In this document: piece by piece, positions 55,028 to 64,000 of the stretch
How positions within the stretch are numbered: position 1 is the first letter of the stretch
Layout of the letters: every line of letters starts with the position of its first letter
NCBI GenBank assembly: GCA_001899775.1
Contig: MKWN01000023.1
Span: 162,057 to 226,056 of the forward strand
Direction: 5' to 3'
From: Thiobacillus sp. 65-29
GTDB taxonomy: Bacteria; Pseudomonadota; Gammaproteobacteria; Burkholderiales; Thiobacillaceae
DNA length: 64,000 nt
The notes under the pieces: model-generated
Databases searched by the model: none
What the model saw: the letters and a program-made list of their open reading frames with translations, nothing else
What the model was told of the DNA's origin: nothing
Made by a program: the position numbers and the translations under genes

Positions 55028-55751
55028 GGCGCATCCGGTAATGCTCGAGATTGACCACCTTGGCCGCCGGCGCCAATAACTGCGCGACAGGAGTCGACCA
55101 CTGCGGCTGGATGATGGTCATGCCCTGCACGCGCTTCACCGCCTGCAGGAAATACACGCCACCGCCCATCGCCCACCAGCGGTCACCGGCGGGCTCCATG
55201 AAGCGCAGACGGCGCAGCCAGTTCTCCTGGTTGACCGGGGGCCGATAGCAGCACATGCTTCCGGCTGCCACTTCCAGGCCGAGCAATGCCATCCAGTCCT
55301 TGACCCGCGACACGTTGAGGAAGCTGCCATTCCACGGGTAGCCACGCTCGCCGCCCTGCAAGCGGCGCGCCAGCCCCCACAGGCTGCGCGGATTGAAGCC
55401 GGCGAGCACCAGCCGCCCCTCGGGGCGCAGCACGCGCTCGGCCTCGCGCAGCACCTGATGCGGGTTGGCGCTGTATTCCAGCACGTGCGGCAGCAGGATG
55501 AGGTCGAGCGACTGGCTCTCGAACGGCAGGAACATCGGGTCGGCGCGCACGTCGGCCGGTGCCTCCACCGCACAGCTCACGCGCAGCGGAATGCGGCTGT
55601 TGCGCAGGAAATCGAGATGCGGCAGGCCGACCTGCACCGCATTGAAGCCGAACACGTCCGATACGGCATCATCGAAATACTGCTGCTCGCGGAACAGCAG
55701 ATGCTGACCCAGCGGCGTGTCGAACCATTCGGTGTTCAGTCTCGATAACAT
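55017..55751 (-). CDS. SAM-dependent methyltransferase
   Basis: A 244-aa class I methyltransferase of the small type often found between gloB and rnhA in proteobacteria. The central [35 protein letters not shown] block is clear; the classical glycine-rich SAM motif is not, which is common in this subgroup. The substrate is unknown. ATG 55751 has AGAGG upstream. It diverges from gloB with 30 bp between starts. Confidence 0.85.
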   Translation of the reverse strand: MLSRLNTEWFDTPLGQHLLFREQQYFDDAVSDVFGFNAVQVGLPHLDFLRNSRIPLRVSCAVEAPADVRADPMFLPFESQSLDLILLPHVLEYSANPHQVLREAERVLRPEGRLVLAGFNPRSLWGLARRLQGGERGYPWNGSFLNVSRVKDWMALLGLEVAAGSMCCYRPPVNQENWLRRLRFMEPAGDRWWAMGGGVYFLQAVKRVQGMTIIQPQWSTPVAQLLAPAAKVVNLEHYRMRRER

Positions 55752-55781
55752 ACCCACCTCTGCTCAGATACCCAACCTGCC

Positions 55782-56552
55782 ATGTTGACCCTGATTCCCC
55801 TGCCCGCGTTCGAAGACAACTACATATGGACCTGGCACGACGACCGCCACGCCGTCGTCGTCGACCCGGGTGACGCCGCGCCGGTCATCGACTATCTCGC
55901 GGCCCGCAACCTCGCCCTGGCGGCGATTCTCGTCACGCACCATCACCGCGATCATACTGGCGGCATCGCCGGCCTGCGTCAACGCTACGATTGTGCGGTC
56001 TACGGGCCCGACAACTCCCGCATTCCGCAGGTCACGCACGCAGTAAAGGGTGGCGACCGCATCACGCTGCCATCACCTTTGCTTTGCTTCGACGTCATGG
56101 CGACACCCGGCCACACGCTCGACCATGTCAGCTATCTCGGCCACGGCCACCTGTTCTGCGGCGACACGGTGTTCGGCTGCGGCTGCGGCAAGCTGTTCGA
56201 AGGCACGCCGGCGATGATGGCAGCGAGTCTCGACGCCATCCTTGGCCTGCCGGATGCTACCCGACTCTGCTGCGCGCATGAATACACCCTCAGCAATATT
56301 GACTTCGCCATGACGGTGGACGGCACCAATCCAGCGCTTGTCGAGCGCGCAGACATGGATCGCGCACTACGCGCCGCCGGTCGCCCTACCCTGCCCTCCA
56401 CGCTCGCGCTGGAGAAGGCGACCAATCCCTTCCTGCGTTTCCACGAGCCCTCCATGCGGGACCTTGCCGCTCGGCGTCTGAATCGGCCCGACCCCGCGCC
56501 GGCCGAGGTCTTCGGCGCGATCCGCGCCGCCAAGGACGCCTGGGACGGTTGA
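55782..56552 (+). CDS. gloB: Hydroxyacylglutathione hydrolase (glyoxalase II)
   Basis: A 256-aa zinc hydrolase that converts S-lactoylglutathione to lactate and glutathione in methylglyoxal detoxification. The di-zinc motif THHHRDHTGG, the later TPGHTLDHVSY and FCGDTVF, and AHEYTLSN together with the C-terminal PFLR substrate-binding stretch are typical. Confidence 0.96.
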   Translation: MLTLIPLPAFEDNYIWTWHDDRHAVVVDPGDAAPVIDYLAARNLALAAILVTHHHRDHTGGIAGLRQRYDCAVYGPDNSRIPQVTHAVKGGDRITLPSPLLCFDVMATPGHTLDHVSYLGHGHLFCGDTVFGCGCGKLFEGTPAMMAASLDAILGLPDATRLCCAHEYTLSNIDFAMTVDGTNPALVERADMDRALRAAGRPTLPSTLALEKATNPFLRFHEPSMRDLAARRLNRPDPAPAEVFGAIRAAKDAWDG

Positions 56553-56607
56553 CCCTGTCCACGGCTTGGGTTTAGGATGGGCGACCGATCGAGTACAGGA
56601 AAACGTT

Positions 56608-58146
56608 TTGCCCGGAATCAGAACCTTGTGCCGCGCCATCCTGGCGCTGGCCATCACGGCAAGCCTTCCCGCTCTGGCATCCGAAGCCGCTGCACCGTCG
56701 ATGCAGGCGCTGGAATGGCATGAAGCCGCCGCCACCGATGCGGCCGGCGAGGCCGGGGCCTACGACGACGTCTGGGCACGCCTTCGCAGCGGCTTTCGCA
56801 TCGACGATGCGAGCGCGCCCAACCCGCTCGTCGCCACCCACGAATCCTGGTTTGCCGCGCGCCCGCAGAACGTGCAGCGGCTGATCGAGCGCGCGCGCCC
56901 CTATCTCTACCACATCGCCGAGGAACTCGAGCAGCGCGCGATGCCGATGGAAATCGCGCTGCTGCCGATGATCGAAAGTGCGTTCAACCCGACCGCGCTG
57001 TCGCCCGCCGCCGCTTCCGGTCTCTGGCAGTTCATTCCCTCCACCGGTCGCCTCTATGGCCTGAAGCAGGACAAATGGTACGACGGCCGACGCGACTTCG
57101 CCGAAGCCACACGCGCCGCACTCGATTACCTCGGCAAGCTCTATCTCGACTTCGGCGACTGGCAGCTCGCCCTCGCGGCCTACAACTGCGGCGAAGGCTG
57201 TATCGCGCGCGCCATCCAGAAGAACGTCGACCAAGGCCTGCCGACCGACTACGCCAGTCTCACGCTGCCGAACGAGACCCGTCATTACGTGCCCAAGCTG
57301 CTGGCGGTGCGCAATATCGTGCGCGAACCGGAGCGCTTCGGCGTGGCCATCGCGCCGCTCGCCAACCGCCCCTATTTTGATCAGGTCACGGTCAACGCCA
57401 GCCTCGACGTGCATTCCGCCGCGCGGCTCGCCGGCGTTTCCAGCGACGAGTTCCTCGCGCTCAATGCCGCCTTCCCGCGCAAGATCATCCGCTCCGACAC
57501 ACCCGTCAGCCTGCTGGTGCCGGTCGACAAGGCCGAAACCTTCCAGCGCAATCTGGAGGCCGGCAACTGGGACACCTGGAAGCCCTACGCGGCAGCGAAG
57601 GGTGAGTCGATCGACGCCATTGCCAAACATTTCGGCACCAGCGTCGCGCGTCTTGACGAGCACAATCAACTGCATCTCAAGCGCGGCCGCCTCGCGCAGG
57701 CGCAGACCATTCTGGTACCGGTCAGGCGCGGGCCGGCCGCGCCGGCGGCGGGCGCCAGCAGCGCGACCAGCGACGAGATTGTCACACGACACGAAGTGCA
57801 GCGCGGGGAAACCCTGTTCGGCGTGGCGCGCCGCTACGGCCTCACGGTCGCCGAGCTGTCGCAGAACAACCCCGGCCTCAACGGCAGTCTGCGTGCGGGC
57901 CAGACCCTGTACCTGCCGGCCGGCACCCGGATCGTCGCGCAAGCCGCCGCACCTCAACTCCAGACGGTCAGTCTCAAGGCCGCCGCGGCCAAACCGCTCG
58001 ACTACACGATCAAGCGCGGCGACACCCTGACCGCCATCGCGCAACGCTTCGACGTCAGTCTGGCCGAGCTCAAAGCGTGGAACGCTTCCCTGCGCAGCGT
58101 CTCCACCCTGCAACCCGGCCAGCGCCTCGCCATCGAACGCCGCTGA
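56608..58146 (+). CDS. mltD: Membrane-bound lytic murein transglycosylase D
   Basis: A 512-aa exported peptidoglycan lyase. A signal peptide (about 1-26) is followed by the SLT domain, with the catalytic glutamate in MIESAFNPTALSPAAASGLWQF and AYNCGEGCI. At least two C-terminal LysM modules follow (HEVQRGETLFGVARRYGL and YTIKRGDTLTAIAQRFDV), and a weaker one lies before them. TTG 56608 is chosen because AGGAAAA stands upstream and the signal peptide follows directly; an ATG at 56566 has no ribosome site. Confidence 0.93.
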   Translation: MPGIRTLCRAILALAITASLPALASEAAAPSMQALEWHEAAATDAAGEAGAYDDVWARLRSGFRIDDASAPNPLVATHESWFAARPQNVQRLIERARPYLYHIAEELEQRAMPMEIALLPMIESAFNPTALSPAAASGLWQFIPSTGRLYGLKQDKWYDGRRDFAEATRAALDYLGKLYLDFGDWQLALAAYNCGEGCIARAIQKNVDQGLPTDYASLTLPNETRHYVPKLLAVRNIVREPERFGVAIAPLANRPYFDQVTVNASLDVHSAARLAGVSSDEFLALNAAFPRKIIRSDTPVSLLVPVDKAETFQRNLEAGNWDTWKPYAAAKGESIDAIAKHFGTSVARLDEHNQLHLKRGRLAQAQTILVPVRRGPAAPAAGASSATSDEIVTRHEVQRGETLFGVARRYGLTVAELSQNNPGLNGSLRAGQTLYLPAGTRIVAQAAAPQLQTVSLKAAAAKPLDYTIKRGDTLTAIAQRFDVSLAELKAWNASLRSVSTLQPGQRLAIERR

Positions 58147-58158
58147 CCGCGGCAACGC

Positions 58159-60120
58159 TCACTCGCCTGCAACCCTGTGGCAGCGCACCCAGTGCGTGGC
58201 GTCGATGTGCGTCACGTCCGGGTAGCTTTCGCGGCAACGTGCGTCGGCCTGCGGGCAGCGCGGATGAAAATGGCAACCGACGGGTGGATCGATCGGTGAA
58301 GGCTGGTCGCCGGCAAGCCGCGGCGCGGCATCCGTCGCGATGGTGTCGACGCGCGGCACCGCCGCGACCAGCGCCTGCGTATAGGGGTGGCGCGGCGCAC
58401 GCAGCACCTGGGCTGCCGGCCCCGATTCGACGACTCGACCGAGATACATGACGGCGACCCGGTGCGCGAGATACTCGACCACTGCGAGGTTGTGGGTGAT
58501 GAAGAGATATGCGAGCCCCAGTTCGCCCTGCAGATCCTTCAGCAGGTTGAGAATCTGCGCCTGCACTGAGACGTCGAGCGCGCTGGTCGGTTCGTCGCAG
58601 ATCACGAGCTGCGGCGACACCGCCAGCGCACGCGCAATCGCGATGCGCTGGCGCTGCCCGCCGGAAAACGCATGCGGATAGCGGCCGCCGGCATCATCCG
58701 GCAAGCCCACCTGCTGCAGCAGACGCGCCACCGCGGCGCCGCGCTGTCCGGCATCGCCCACGTGCAGCGCCTCCATGCCTTCGAGCAGGATGTCGGCAAC
58801 GCGCATGCGCGGATTGAGCGAGCCGAACGGATCCTGGAACACCATCTGCGCCTGCCGCCGCAGGCGGTCGAGGCGCGCCGCCGTGACCGGCTCGCCGGCC
58901 AGCGAGATGCGCCCGGCGCTCGGCTCGATCAGGTGCAGCATGGCCTTGCCGACCGTGGTCTTGCCACAGCCGGACTCACCCACCAGCGCCAGCGTGCGCC
59001 CCGCCTCGATGACGAGCGAGACGCCATCGACCGCACGCAGATGACCGACGGTGCGCTGCAACAGCCCGCGCCGGATCGGAAAGTGCACCTTGAGATCGTC
59101 GACCTGCAGCAGCGGCGCCGCGGGTGGCGCGGGGGCCCGCCGCGCCGCCGGCGCCCGCACGCCCGTGGCGGGCAATTCTCCGGCGCGGTGGCAGCGTACA
59201 CGCTGGTCGCCGAGTGCCTGCCAGCCCGGTGACTCGACGCGGCAGCGCGCCACCACATGGGGGCAACGCGGCGCGAAGCGGCACCCTGTGAACGCGGTAT
59301 CGAGGCGTGGGACCTGGCCGGGGATGGTGGCAAGCCGCCCGCCGTCGCCGGGCCGCGGCAGCGCCTCGAACAGCATGCGGCTGTAGGGATGCTGCGGCGC
59401 AGCGAAGAAGGCCGCACGTGTACCCTCCTCCAGCAGTTCGCCCGCATACATCAGACCGACCCGATCGGCATTCTGCGCCACCACGCCGAGATCGTGCGTG
59501 ATCAGCAACATGCCCATGCGCCGCTCGCGCCGCAGCGTGCGCAGCACGTCGAGCACCTGGGCCTGCATGGTGACGTCGAGCGCCGTGGTCGGCTCGTCAG
59601 CGATCAACAGCTCCGGCTGTCCGGCAAGCGCCATCGCGATCATCATGCGCTGGCGCAGGCCGCCGGAAAGCTCGAAGGGATAGCTGTCGAGGCGGCGTGC
59701 CGCGTCCGGCACACCCACCGCATCGAGCAGTCCAAGCGCCGCCTCACGGGCCGCTGCACCGGACAGATTCCGATGCAGCGCCAACGCCTCGCCGATCTGC
59801 TCACCCACGCGAATCACCGGATTGAGCGCGAGCATCGGCTCCTGGAAGATCATCGCCATGCGCCCGCCGCGCACCTGCCGCATCGCCCGTTCGGGCAGGG
59901 CGAAAAGCTTCGTGCCATCGAGCTCGACCGTGCCGGAAACGACGCGTCCCCCATCGGGCAGGAGACGCATCAGCGAGAGCGCGGTCATCGATTTGCCGCA
60001 ACCCGATTCGCCCAGCAGCGCATAGGTTTCCCCGGCGGTAACCTGAAACGACACGCCATCGACCACGCGCGCGCCGCCGATCTCGGTGACGAGATCGCGA
60101 ACCTCCAGCAGCGCGCTCAT
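58159..60120 (-). CDS. Fused dipeptide ABC transporter ATPase (YejF/GsiA-like)
   Basis: A 653-aa cytoplasmic ATPase with two complete ABC modules: Walker A GESGCGKS (37-44), signature LSGGLRQR and [11 protein letters not shown] in the first; [17 protein letters not shown] and [10 protein letters not shown] in the second. Each ends in the oligopeptide-transporter cysteine-rich tail ([18 protein letters not shown]). It powers the two permeases encoded upstream. The start ATG 60120 overlaps the permease stop (ATGA). Confidence 0.95.
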   Translation of the reverse strand: MSALLEVRDLVTEIGGARVVDGVSFQVTAGETYALLGESGCGKSMTALSLMRLLPDGGRVVSGTVELDGTKLFALPERAMRQVRGGRMAMIFQEPMLALNPVIRVGEQIGEALALHRNLSGAAAREAALGLLDAVGVPDAARRLDSYPFELSGGLRQRMMIAMALAGQPELLIADEPTTALDVTMQAQVLDVLRTLRRERRMGMLLITHDLGVVAQNADRVGLMYAGELLEEGTRAAFFAAPQHPYSRMLFEALPRPGDGGRLATIPGQVPRLDTAFTGCRFAPRCPHVVARCRVESPGWQALGDQRVRCHRAGELPATGVRAPAARRAPAPPAAPLLQVDDLKVHFPIRRGLLQRTVGHLRAVDGVSLVIEAGRTLALVGESGCGKTTVGKAMLHLIEPSAGRISLAGEPVTAARLDRLRRQAQMVFQDPFGSLNPRMRVADILLEGMEALHVGDAGQRGAAVARLLQQVGLPDDAGGRYPHAFSGGQRQRIAIARALAVSPQLVICDEPTSALDVSVQAQILNLLKDLQGELGLAYLFITHNLAVVEYLAHRVAVMYLGRVVESGPAAQVLRAPRHPYTQALVAAVPRVDTIATDAAPRLAGDQPSPIDPPVGCHFHPRCPQADARCRESYPDVTHIDATHWVRCHRVAGE

Positions 60121-61523
60121 CGCCGCCCTCCCATGCGCGGATCGAAGGCGTCACGCACGCCGTCGGCGAACAGGTTGGCCGCCAGCACCAGCGCGAACAT
60201 GAAGGTGAACGCGGCGCCGAGCTGCCACCACACCACCGGCTCGCGCGCGAGTTCCAGGCGCGCGCCGTTGATCATGTTGCCCCAGCTGTACATCGTTGGA
60301 TCGACGCCGACGCCGACGTAGGACAGCACCGCCTCGGCGAGCACCAGGCCGGAAAAATCGAGCACGATGGCGATCAGCACCAGATGGAACACGTTGGGAA
60401 AGATGTGGCGGGTGAGAATGCGCGCGTGGGCGACACCGAAGGCACGTGCAGCCTCGACGTAATCGAGCGTCCGGAGTTTCAGCGTCTCGCCGCGCAGCAG
60501 CCGCGCAAGCCCGGTCCAGCTCGTGACGCCCATGATGACGCACAGCGCCAGCAGACGAATGTCCGCACGCGCCGCCGCGGTGTCGAACGACTCCGGATTG
60601 GATTCGATGTAGACCTGCACGATCAGCACCGCCGCGGCGATCAGCAACACACCCGGAATCGAATTCAGCACTGTGTAGACGTACTGGATGACGTCGTCGA
60701 TCCAGCCGCGGAAATAGCCCGCGGCAATCCCCAGGCCGATCGCCAGCGGCAGGGTCACCAGCGTGGTCAGGGTGCCGATCACGAGACCGGTACGGATGCT
60801 CTTCAGGCTGATGTAGAGCACGTCCTGCCCGACCTTGTCGGTACCGAAGACGTGATAGGCTGCCGCGAGTTGCAGCAGGATGGCGCCCAGCACGGCAAGC
60901 AGCGTCGCCGTCGCCGCCAGGGTGCGTGCCGGCCAGTCAAGCCGCCCCGCGCGCCAGTCGGCGAGCCACGCCCGCAGTGCGATCCTGGCACGGTGCGCGC
61001 GCCACGCCGCGAACGCGACGAACACGAAGAGGCTCGCCGCCAGCCCCAGCGCCAGGCCGACACCCACGCGGCGCGCGATGTCGGGCAGGTGCGCGGCGGC
61101 ATCGGTCAGATGGGCACCGCCATGAACGAGGCGCGGATAGTCGCGCACCGTGGCGCCGTCACGCTCGATGAATTCCTTGGCATAGAGCTGCATCGCCAGC
61201 GGCGCCGAATAGGTCTTTTCCTTCTGCGTGCGCAGCTCGCCCGCCAGCGCATCGAACACCGAGAGCACCTCGACGGAATACTGCGGCGCATCGGCCGGAC
61301 TGTCGGGCAGTTGTTCCCGATAATGCAGCGAATCGAGCAGGCCGATCGTGACGAACACCGCCAGCACCAGCGCCGCCGCCATCGCCATCGGCCGCTCCGC
61401 CACCGCCACCCAGGGGGCGCGCAGGTGTTCCCTGCGGCGTATCGTCCACACCAGACCCGCCACTGCCGCGAGCAGCAGGAAGATCAGCGCATCGGTCCAC
61501 AACACTACGGGTTGCACGCTCAT
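60117..61523 (-). CDS. Peptide ABC transporter permease (YejE/DppC-like)
   Basis: A 468-aa inner-membrane permease, longer than the usual 300-340, with an extra N-terminal region of helices and a periplasmic loop (about 1-210). The C-terminal half is the binding-protein-dependent transport domain with the EAA motif near EAARAFGVAHARILTRHIFPN. YejE-type proteins carry a comparable N-terminal extension. ATG 61523 overlaps the upstream permease stop (ATGA); the longer upstream frame is a shadow. Confidence 0.9.
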   Translation of the reverse strand: MSVQPVVLWTDALIFLLLAAVAGLVWTIRRREHLRAPWVAVAERPMAMAAALVLAVFVTIGLLDSLHYREQLPDSPADAPQYSVEVLSVFDALAGELRTQKEKTYSAPLAMQLYAKEFIERDGATVRDYPRLVHGGAHLTDAAAHLPDIARRVGVGLALGLAASLFVFVAFAAWRAHRARIALRAWLADWRAGRLDWPARTLAATATLLAVLGAILLQLAAAYHVFGTDKVGQDVLYISLKSIRTGLVIGTLTTLVTLPLAIGLGIAAGYFRGWIDDVIQYVYTVLNSIPGVLLIAAAVLIVQVYIESNPESFDTAAARADIRLLALCVIMGVTSWTGLARLLRGETLKLRTLDYVEAARAFGVAHARILTRHIFPNVFHLVLIAIVLDFSGLVLAEAVLSYVGVGVDPTMYSWGNMINGARLELAREPVVWWQLGAAFTFMFALVLAANLFADGVRDAFDPRMGGRR

Positions 61524-62497
61524 CGCAGCCTCACCCGCGGGTCGACCCATGAATAGGAAATGTCGGTGAGAATGAGCCCCACGATGTAGAGGAAGGAACC
61601 GAGGAACACCATCGCGCGCACCACCGCGAAATCCTGTGCCTGAATCGCATCGATGGTGTAGCTGCCCAGACCGGGAATGCCGAAGAACGACTCGGTGATG
61701 AGGCTGCCCATGAACAGCAGCGGCAACACCACCACGGCGCCGGTGAGGATCGGGATCATGCCGTTCTTCAACACGTGGCGGAACAGCACGCGCACCTCCG
61801 ACAAGCCCTTGGCGCGGGCGGTACGCACGTAGTCCTTGCCGATTTCCTCGAGGAAGATGGTGCGGTACCAGCGCGCTCCGCTGCCGATGCCGGCAACGAC
61901 GCTGACCAGCACCGGCAGCAGGATGAAGCGCCAGGCGTCGGCCCCGTCGGCGAAGCCGGAGATCGGCAGCAGGTTCCACAGCTTGGCGACGAAATACTGA
62001 CCGGCGATGATGTAGAACAGTCCCGAAATCGACATCAGCACGACACACAGCACTACTCCGCCCAGATCCAGATAGGTGGAGCGGAAGAACACCATCAGCA
62101 GGGCGAAGCTGATGTTCACCAGAAGTCCGATGGCGAATACCGGCAGCGCGATCGCCAGGCTCGGTCCCATGCGCGTGCGGATCTCGTTGCCGATATCGCG
62201 GCCGTCGTCGCCCTTGCCGAACTGGAAGGCGAACATCGCCGCCGAATGCTGGAAGAAGATGGTGTTCGTGAGCTGCTCCACGCCCGTTGCCGTGTCGTTG
62301 AGCAGGAGCGGTTTGTCGTAGCCATGCTCCACCTTCCAGCGCTCGATCGCTTCCGGCGTCACGTGCTTTGCGCCGAGTTGCAGACGCGCCATGTCGTCCG
62401 GCGTGTTGACGACGAAAAACAGCGCGAAGGTGAGCAGGTTGACGCCGATCAGGATCGGGATCGCGTAGAGCAGACGACGCAGGATGTAGGCGAACAT
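61520..62497 (-). CDS. Peptide ABC transporter permease (YejB/DppB-like)
   Basis: A 325-aa permease beginning MFAYILRRLLYAIPILIGVN, with the EAA-type loop YVRTARAKGLSEVRVLFRHVLKN and VVLPLLFMGSLITESFFGIPGLG. Six membrane helices are expected. The start ATG 62497 shares a base with the stop of the binding-protein gene (TGATG). The longer frame running past this start is a shadow of the binding protein. Confidence 0.92.
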   Translation of the reverse strand: MFAYILRRLLYAIPILIGVNLLTFALFFVVNTPDDMARLQLGAKHVTPEAIERWKVEHGYDKPLLLNDTATGVEQLTNTIFFQHSAAMFAFQFGKGDDGRDIGNEIRTRMGPSLAIALPVFAIGLLVNISFALLMVFFRSTYLDLGGVVLCVVLMSISGLFYIIAGQYFVAKLWNLLPISGFADGADAWRFILLPVLVSVVAGIGSGARWYRTIFLEEIGKDYVRTARAKGLSEVRVLFRHVLKNGMIPILTGAVVVLPLLFMGSLITESFFGIPGLGSYTIDAIQAQDFAVVRAMVFLGSFLYIVGLILTDISYSWVDPRVRLR

Positions 62498-64000
62498 CAG
62501 GCCACCTTCTTTTCGTGCCGCCGCCATGCGATCACAGCAGGCGCAATCAGCGCGACCAGCCCGAGCGCCCCCGCACCGACCGGCCACAGCACCGGACGGT
62601 TCCACTCGGCGCGCCGCACCGCGCGCAGCTGAGGATCGATACGGCGGTATTTGAGCGTGTTGTTGGCCATGAGATTGGGCTTCACGTTCGCCACCCAGCC
62701 GTGCACGAGGCCGAAGGACTTGGGATAGTAGGCGAAGATCCACGGCGCGTCGCGGCGCACGATCTCCAGCATCGCGTCGATCACCTGCTGGCGTGCTGGA
62801 CCGTTGTCCATGTCCTTCATGCGCTCGAACAGGCGGTTGAATTCCGGATTGTCGTAATTGGCGGCGTTCTCGCCGCCGGTGCCAACCTTCTTGTGCGGCC
62901 CGTAGAGCAGGAAAAAGAAATTCTCCGGATCCGGATAATCGGCGTTCCAGCCCCATTCGAACAGCTGCGCATTGCCCTTGCGCATCTTGTCCTGAAAGCG
63001 GTTGTAGTCGGTGCCGCGCACCACCAGTTGCACGTTGAGCTTGTCGAGCTGCTTTTTCATCCAGTCCAGGCGGGCCTTGGCGTCCGGGCCGCTGGCCATG
63101 GTGTCGAAATAAAGCACCAGCGGTTCGCCGGTCTGCGCGTTGCGCCCGTTTGGATAACCCGCTTCGGCGAGCAGCTTTTTTGCGGCCTCGATCGGCCGCC
63201 GCTGGATGCGTCCCTCGCGTGCCTCGTAGACATAGGGGTTGATGCCCTCGACGCCGTCCACGTGACCGAACATGCCCGGAGGAATCGGCCCCTGCGCGGG
63301 AATGCCGCGGCCGTTGAGAAAGATCGAGATGTACTCGTCGTAGTCGAACGCGATCGACAGCGCCTGGCGCAGCTTCTGCCGGTCCGTGCCGAGCCCGCCG
63401 ACCACCGGGTCGAGCATGTTGAAGCCGACGTACCACAGCGAAGTCGCCACGGTGGTGACCAGGCGGATGTCCTGCGCACGCATGCTGTCGGTGAGCTGCG
63501 GATCGCCGCCTACGGAGAAGGTCACCGCCTGGTCGAAGCTGTCGGAACTGATGCCGGAACTGTCGTAGTAGCCTTGCAGGAACTTGCTCCAGTACGGGAT
63601 GGTTTCCTTCTCCAGGCTGAACACCGCGCCATCGATGCGCGGCAGCGCGCGTCCGGCATCCGCCAGCAGGCCGGTCGCGCGGTCCGCCTCGCTTCCGGCG
63701 TCGGGATAGGTCTCGCCGTGGAAGTTGGGATTCTTTTTCAGCACCATGCGGCGGTTCGGGTCGTTCTCCGCCAGGTAGAACGGCCCGGTGCCGACCGGCT
63801 GCCAGTCGAGCGTGAAATTGCGGTCCGCCATGCCCGGCTGTGCGTAGAAAACCTCCGCTTCCCACGGAATCGGTGCGAAGAACGGCATCGCCAGCCAGTA
63901 GATGAACTGCGGATACTTGCCCTTGACATGGATGCGGTAGGTGTAGCGATCGACCACCTCGGCGCCGGCGAGCGCAAACGCGTTGAGATCGAGCGGCGCA
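62497..64000 (-). CDS. Peptide-binding protein of the ABC transporter (5' end beyond window)
   Basis: A partial solute-binding protein of family 5 (OppA/YejA-like); about 501 codons are visible and the frame stays open to the window edge. Matching blocks include WQPVGTGPFYLAENDPNRRM, LRQALSIAFDYDEYI, KKLLAEAGYPNG, GWNADYPDPENF. Unusually, the C-terminus ends in a hydrophobic helix (about 25 residues, WPVGAGALGLVALIAPAVIA) followed by a basic tail, so the protein may be anchored in the inner membrane. The N-terminus and signal peptide lie outside. Confidence 0.9.
   Translation of the reverse strand, partial: APLDLNAFALAGAEVVDRYTYRIHVKGKYPQFIYWLAMPFFAPIPWEAEVFYAQPGMADRNFTLDWQPVGTGPFYLAENDPNRRMVLKKNPNFHGETYPDAGSEADRATGLLADAGRALPRIDGAVFSLEKETIPYWSKFLQGYYDSSGISSDSFDQAVTFSVGGDPQLTDSMRAQDIRLVTTVATSLWYVGFNMLDPVVGGLGTDRQKLRQALSIAFDYDEYISIFLNGRGIPAQGPIPPGMFGHVDGVEGINPYVYEAREGRIQRRPIEAAKKLLAEAGYPNGRNAQTGEPLVLYFDTMASGPDAKARLDWMKKQLDKLNVQLVVRGTDYNRFQDKMRKGNAQLFEWGWNADYPDPENFFFLLYGPHKKVGTGGENAANYDNPEFNRLFERMKDMDNGPARQQVIDAMLEIVRRDAPWIFAYYPKSFGLVHGWVANVKPNLMANNTLKYRRIDPQLRAVRRAEWNRPVLWPVGAGALGLVALIAPAVIAWRRHEKKVA

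Noticed and set aside
1-64000. CRISPR arrays, tRNA, rRNA or prophage genes
   Set aside because: No regularly spaced direct repeats, tRNA cloverleaf or rRNA sequence, and no phage structural or integrase gene was recognised.

Overview
The window is about 64 kb of GC-rich, gene-dense bacterial chromosome. Intergenic gaps are short, and many neighbouring genes overlap as ATGA, GTGA or TGATG junctions. The gene set (bamC next to dapA, DUF3301-rhlE, DUF1841, prfB with a programmed frameshift, a YejABEF-type importer, a CYTH-CHAD protein beside ppk1, several GGDEF/EAL proteins, and a rubrerythrin / Fe-S protein / DUF3501 operon) fits a motile, respiring proteobacterium, most likely a betaproteobacterium. 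This placement is an inference from gene content; no rRNA or tRNA gene was seen.

Layout. 1-5.4 kb: a cation efflux protein, DUF2784 protein, cyclopropane-fatty-acid synthase, and an operon of rubrerythrin, a GlpC-like Fe-S protein and DUF3501. 5.4-7.6 kb: msrB, diverging from the rubrerythrin gene across an AT-rich region with a perfect 17-bp palindrome, then a ferredoxin-NADP-reductase-like flavoprotein and an exported metallo-beta-lactamase-fold protein. 7.6-11.2 kb: an accessory island that reads as an integron cassette array without an integrase (CALIN). It has three attC-like sites, cassettes for a DUF389 membrane protein, a short cation efflux protein and a pyrimidine-dimer glycosylase, a decayed nuclease-like gene, a relic of a REP-associated tyrosine transposase at one edge, and an internally deleted IS element at the other. 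11.4-17.7 kb: DUF3301, rhlE, a YycJ-like hydrolase, bamC, dapA and zwf. 17.8-25.1 kb: a tightly overlapping flagellar operon fliF-G-H-(25-codon ORF)-I-J-X-O-P-Q-R, where X is unrecognised.

25.1-30 kb: a signalling block of response regulator, LysM/FecR-like exported protein, CHASE2 histidine kinase and SixA-type phosphatase. 30-33.6 kb: a CYTH-CHAD protein diverging from polyphosphate kinase. 33.7-38.1 kb: htpG, DUF1841 and an HDOD / degenerate receiver / GGDEF protein. 38.1-42 kb and 50.8-53.9 kb: two separate loci in which a periplasmic solute-binding-type gene overlaps, by TGATG, a downstream membrane GGDEF-EAL gene. 42-50.8 kb: MgtC/DUF4010 transporter, prfB, a phosphoesterase, mfd, DUF1015, flgM and a small metal-binding HMA protein. 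53.9-58.1 kb: dnaQ, rnhA, a methyltransferase, gloB and mltD. 58.2-64 kb: a peptide ABC importer (fused ATPase, two permeases, binding protein) whose binding-protein gene runs off the right edge.

Main themes are oxidative-stress defence, flagellar export, c-di-GMP and two-component signalling, and polyphosphate metabolism. The clearest horizontally acquired part is the 7.6-11.2 kb cassette array, which is the best candidate for follow-up.
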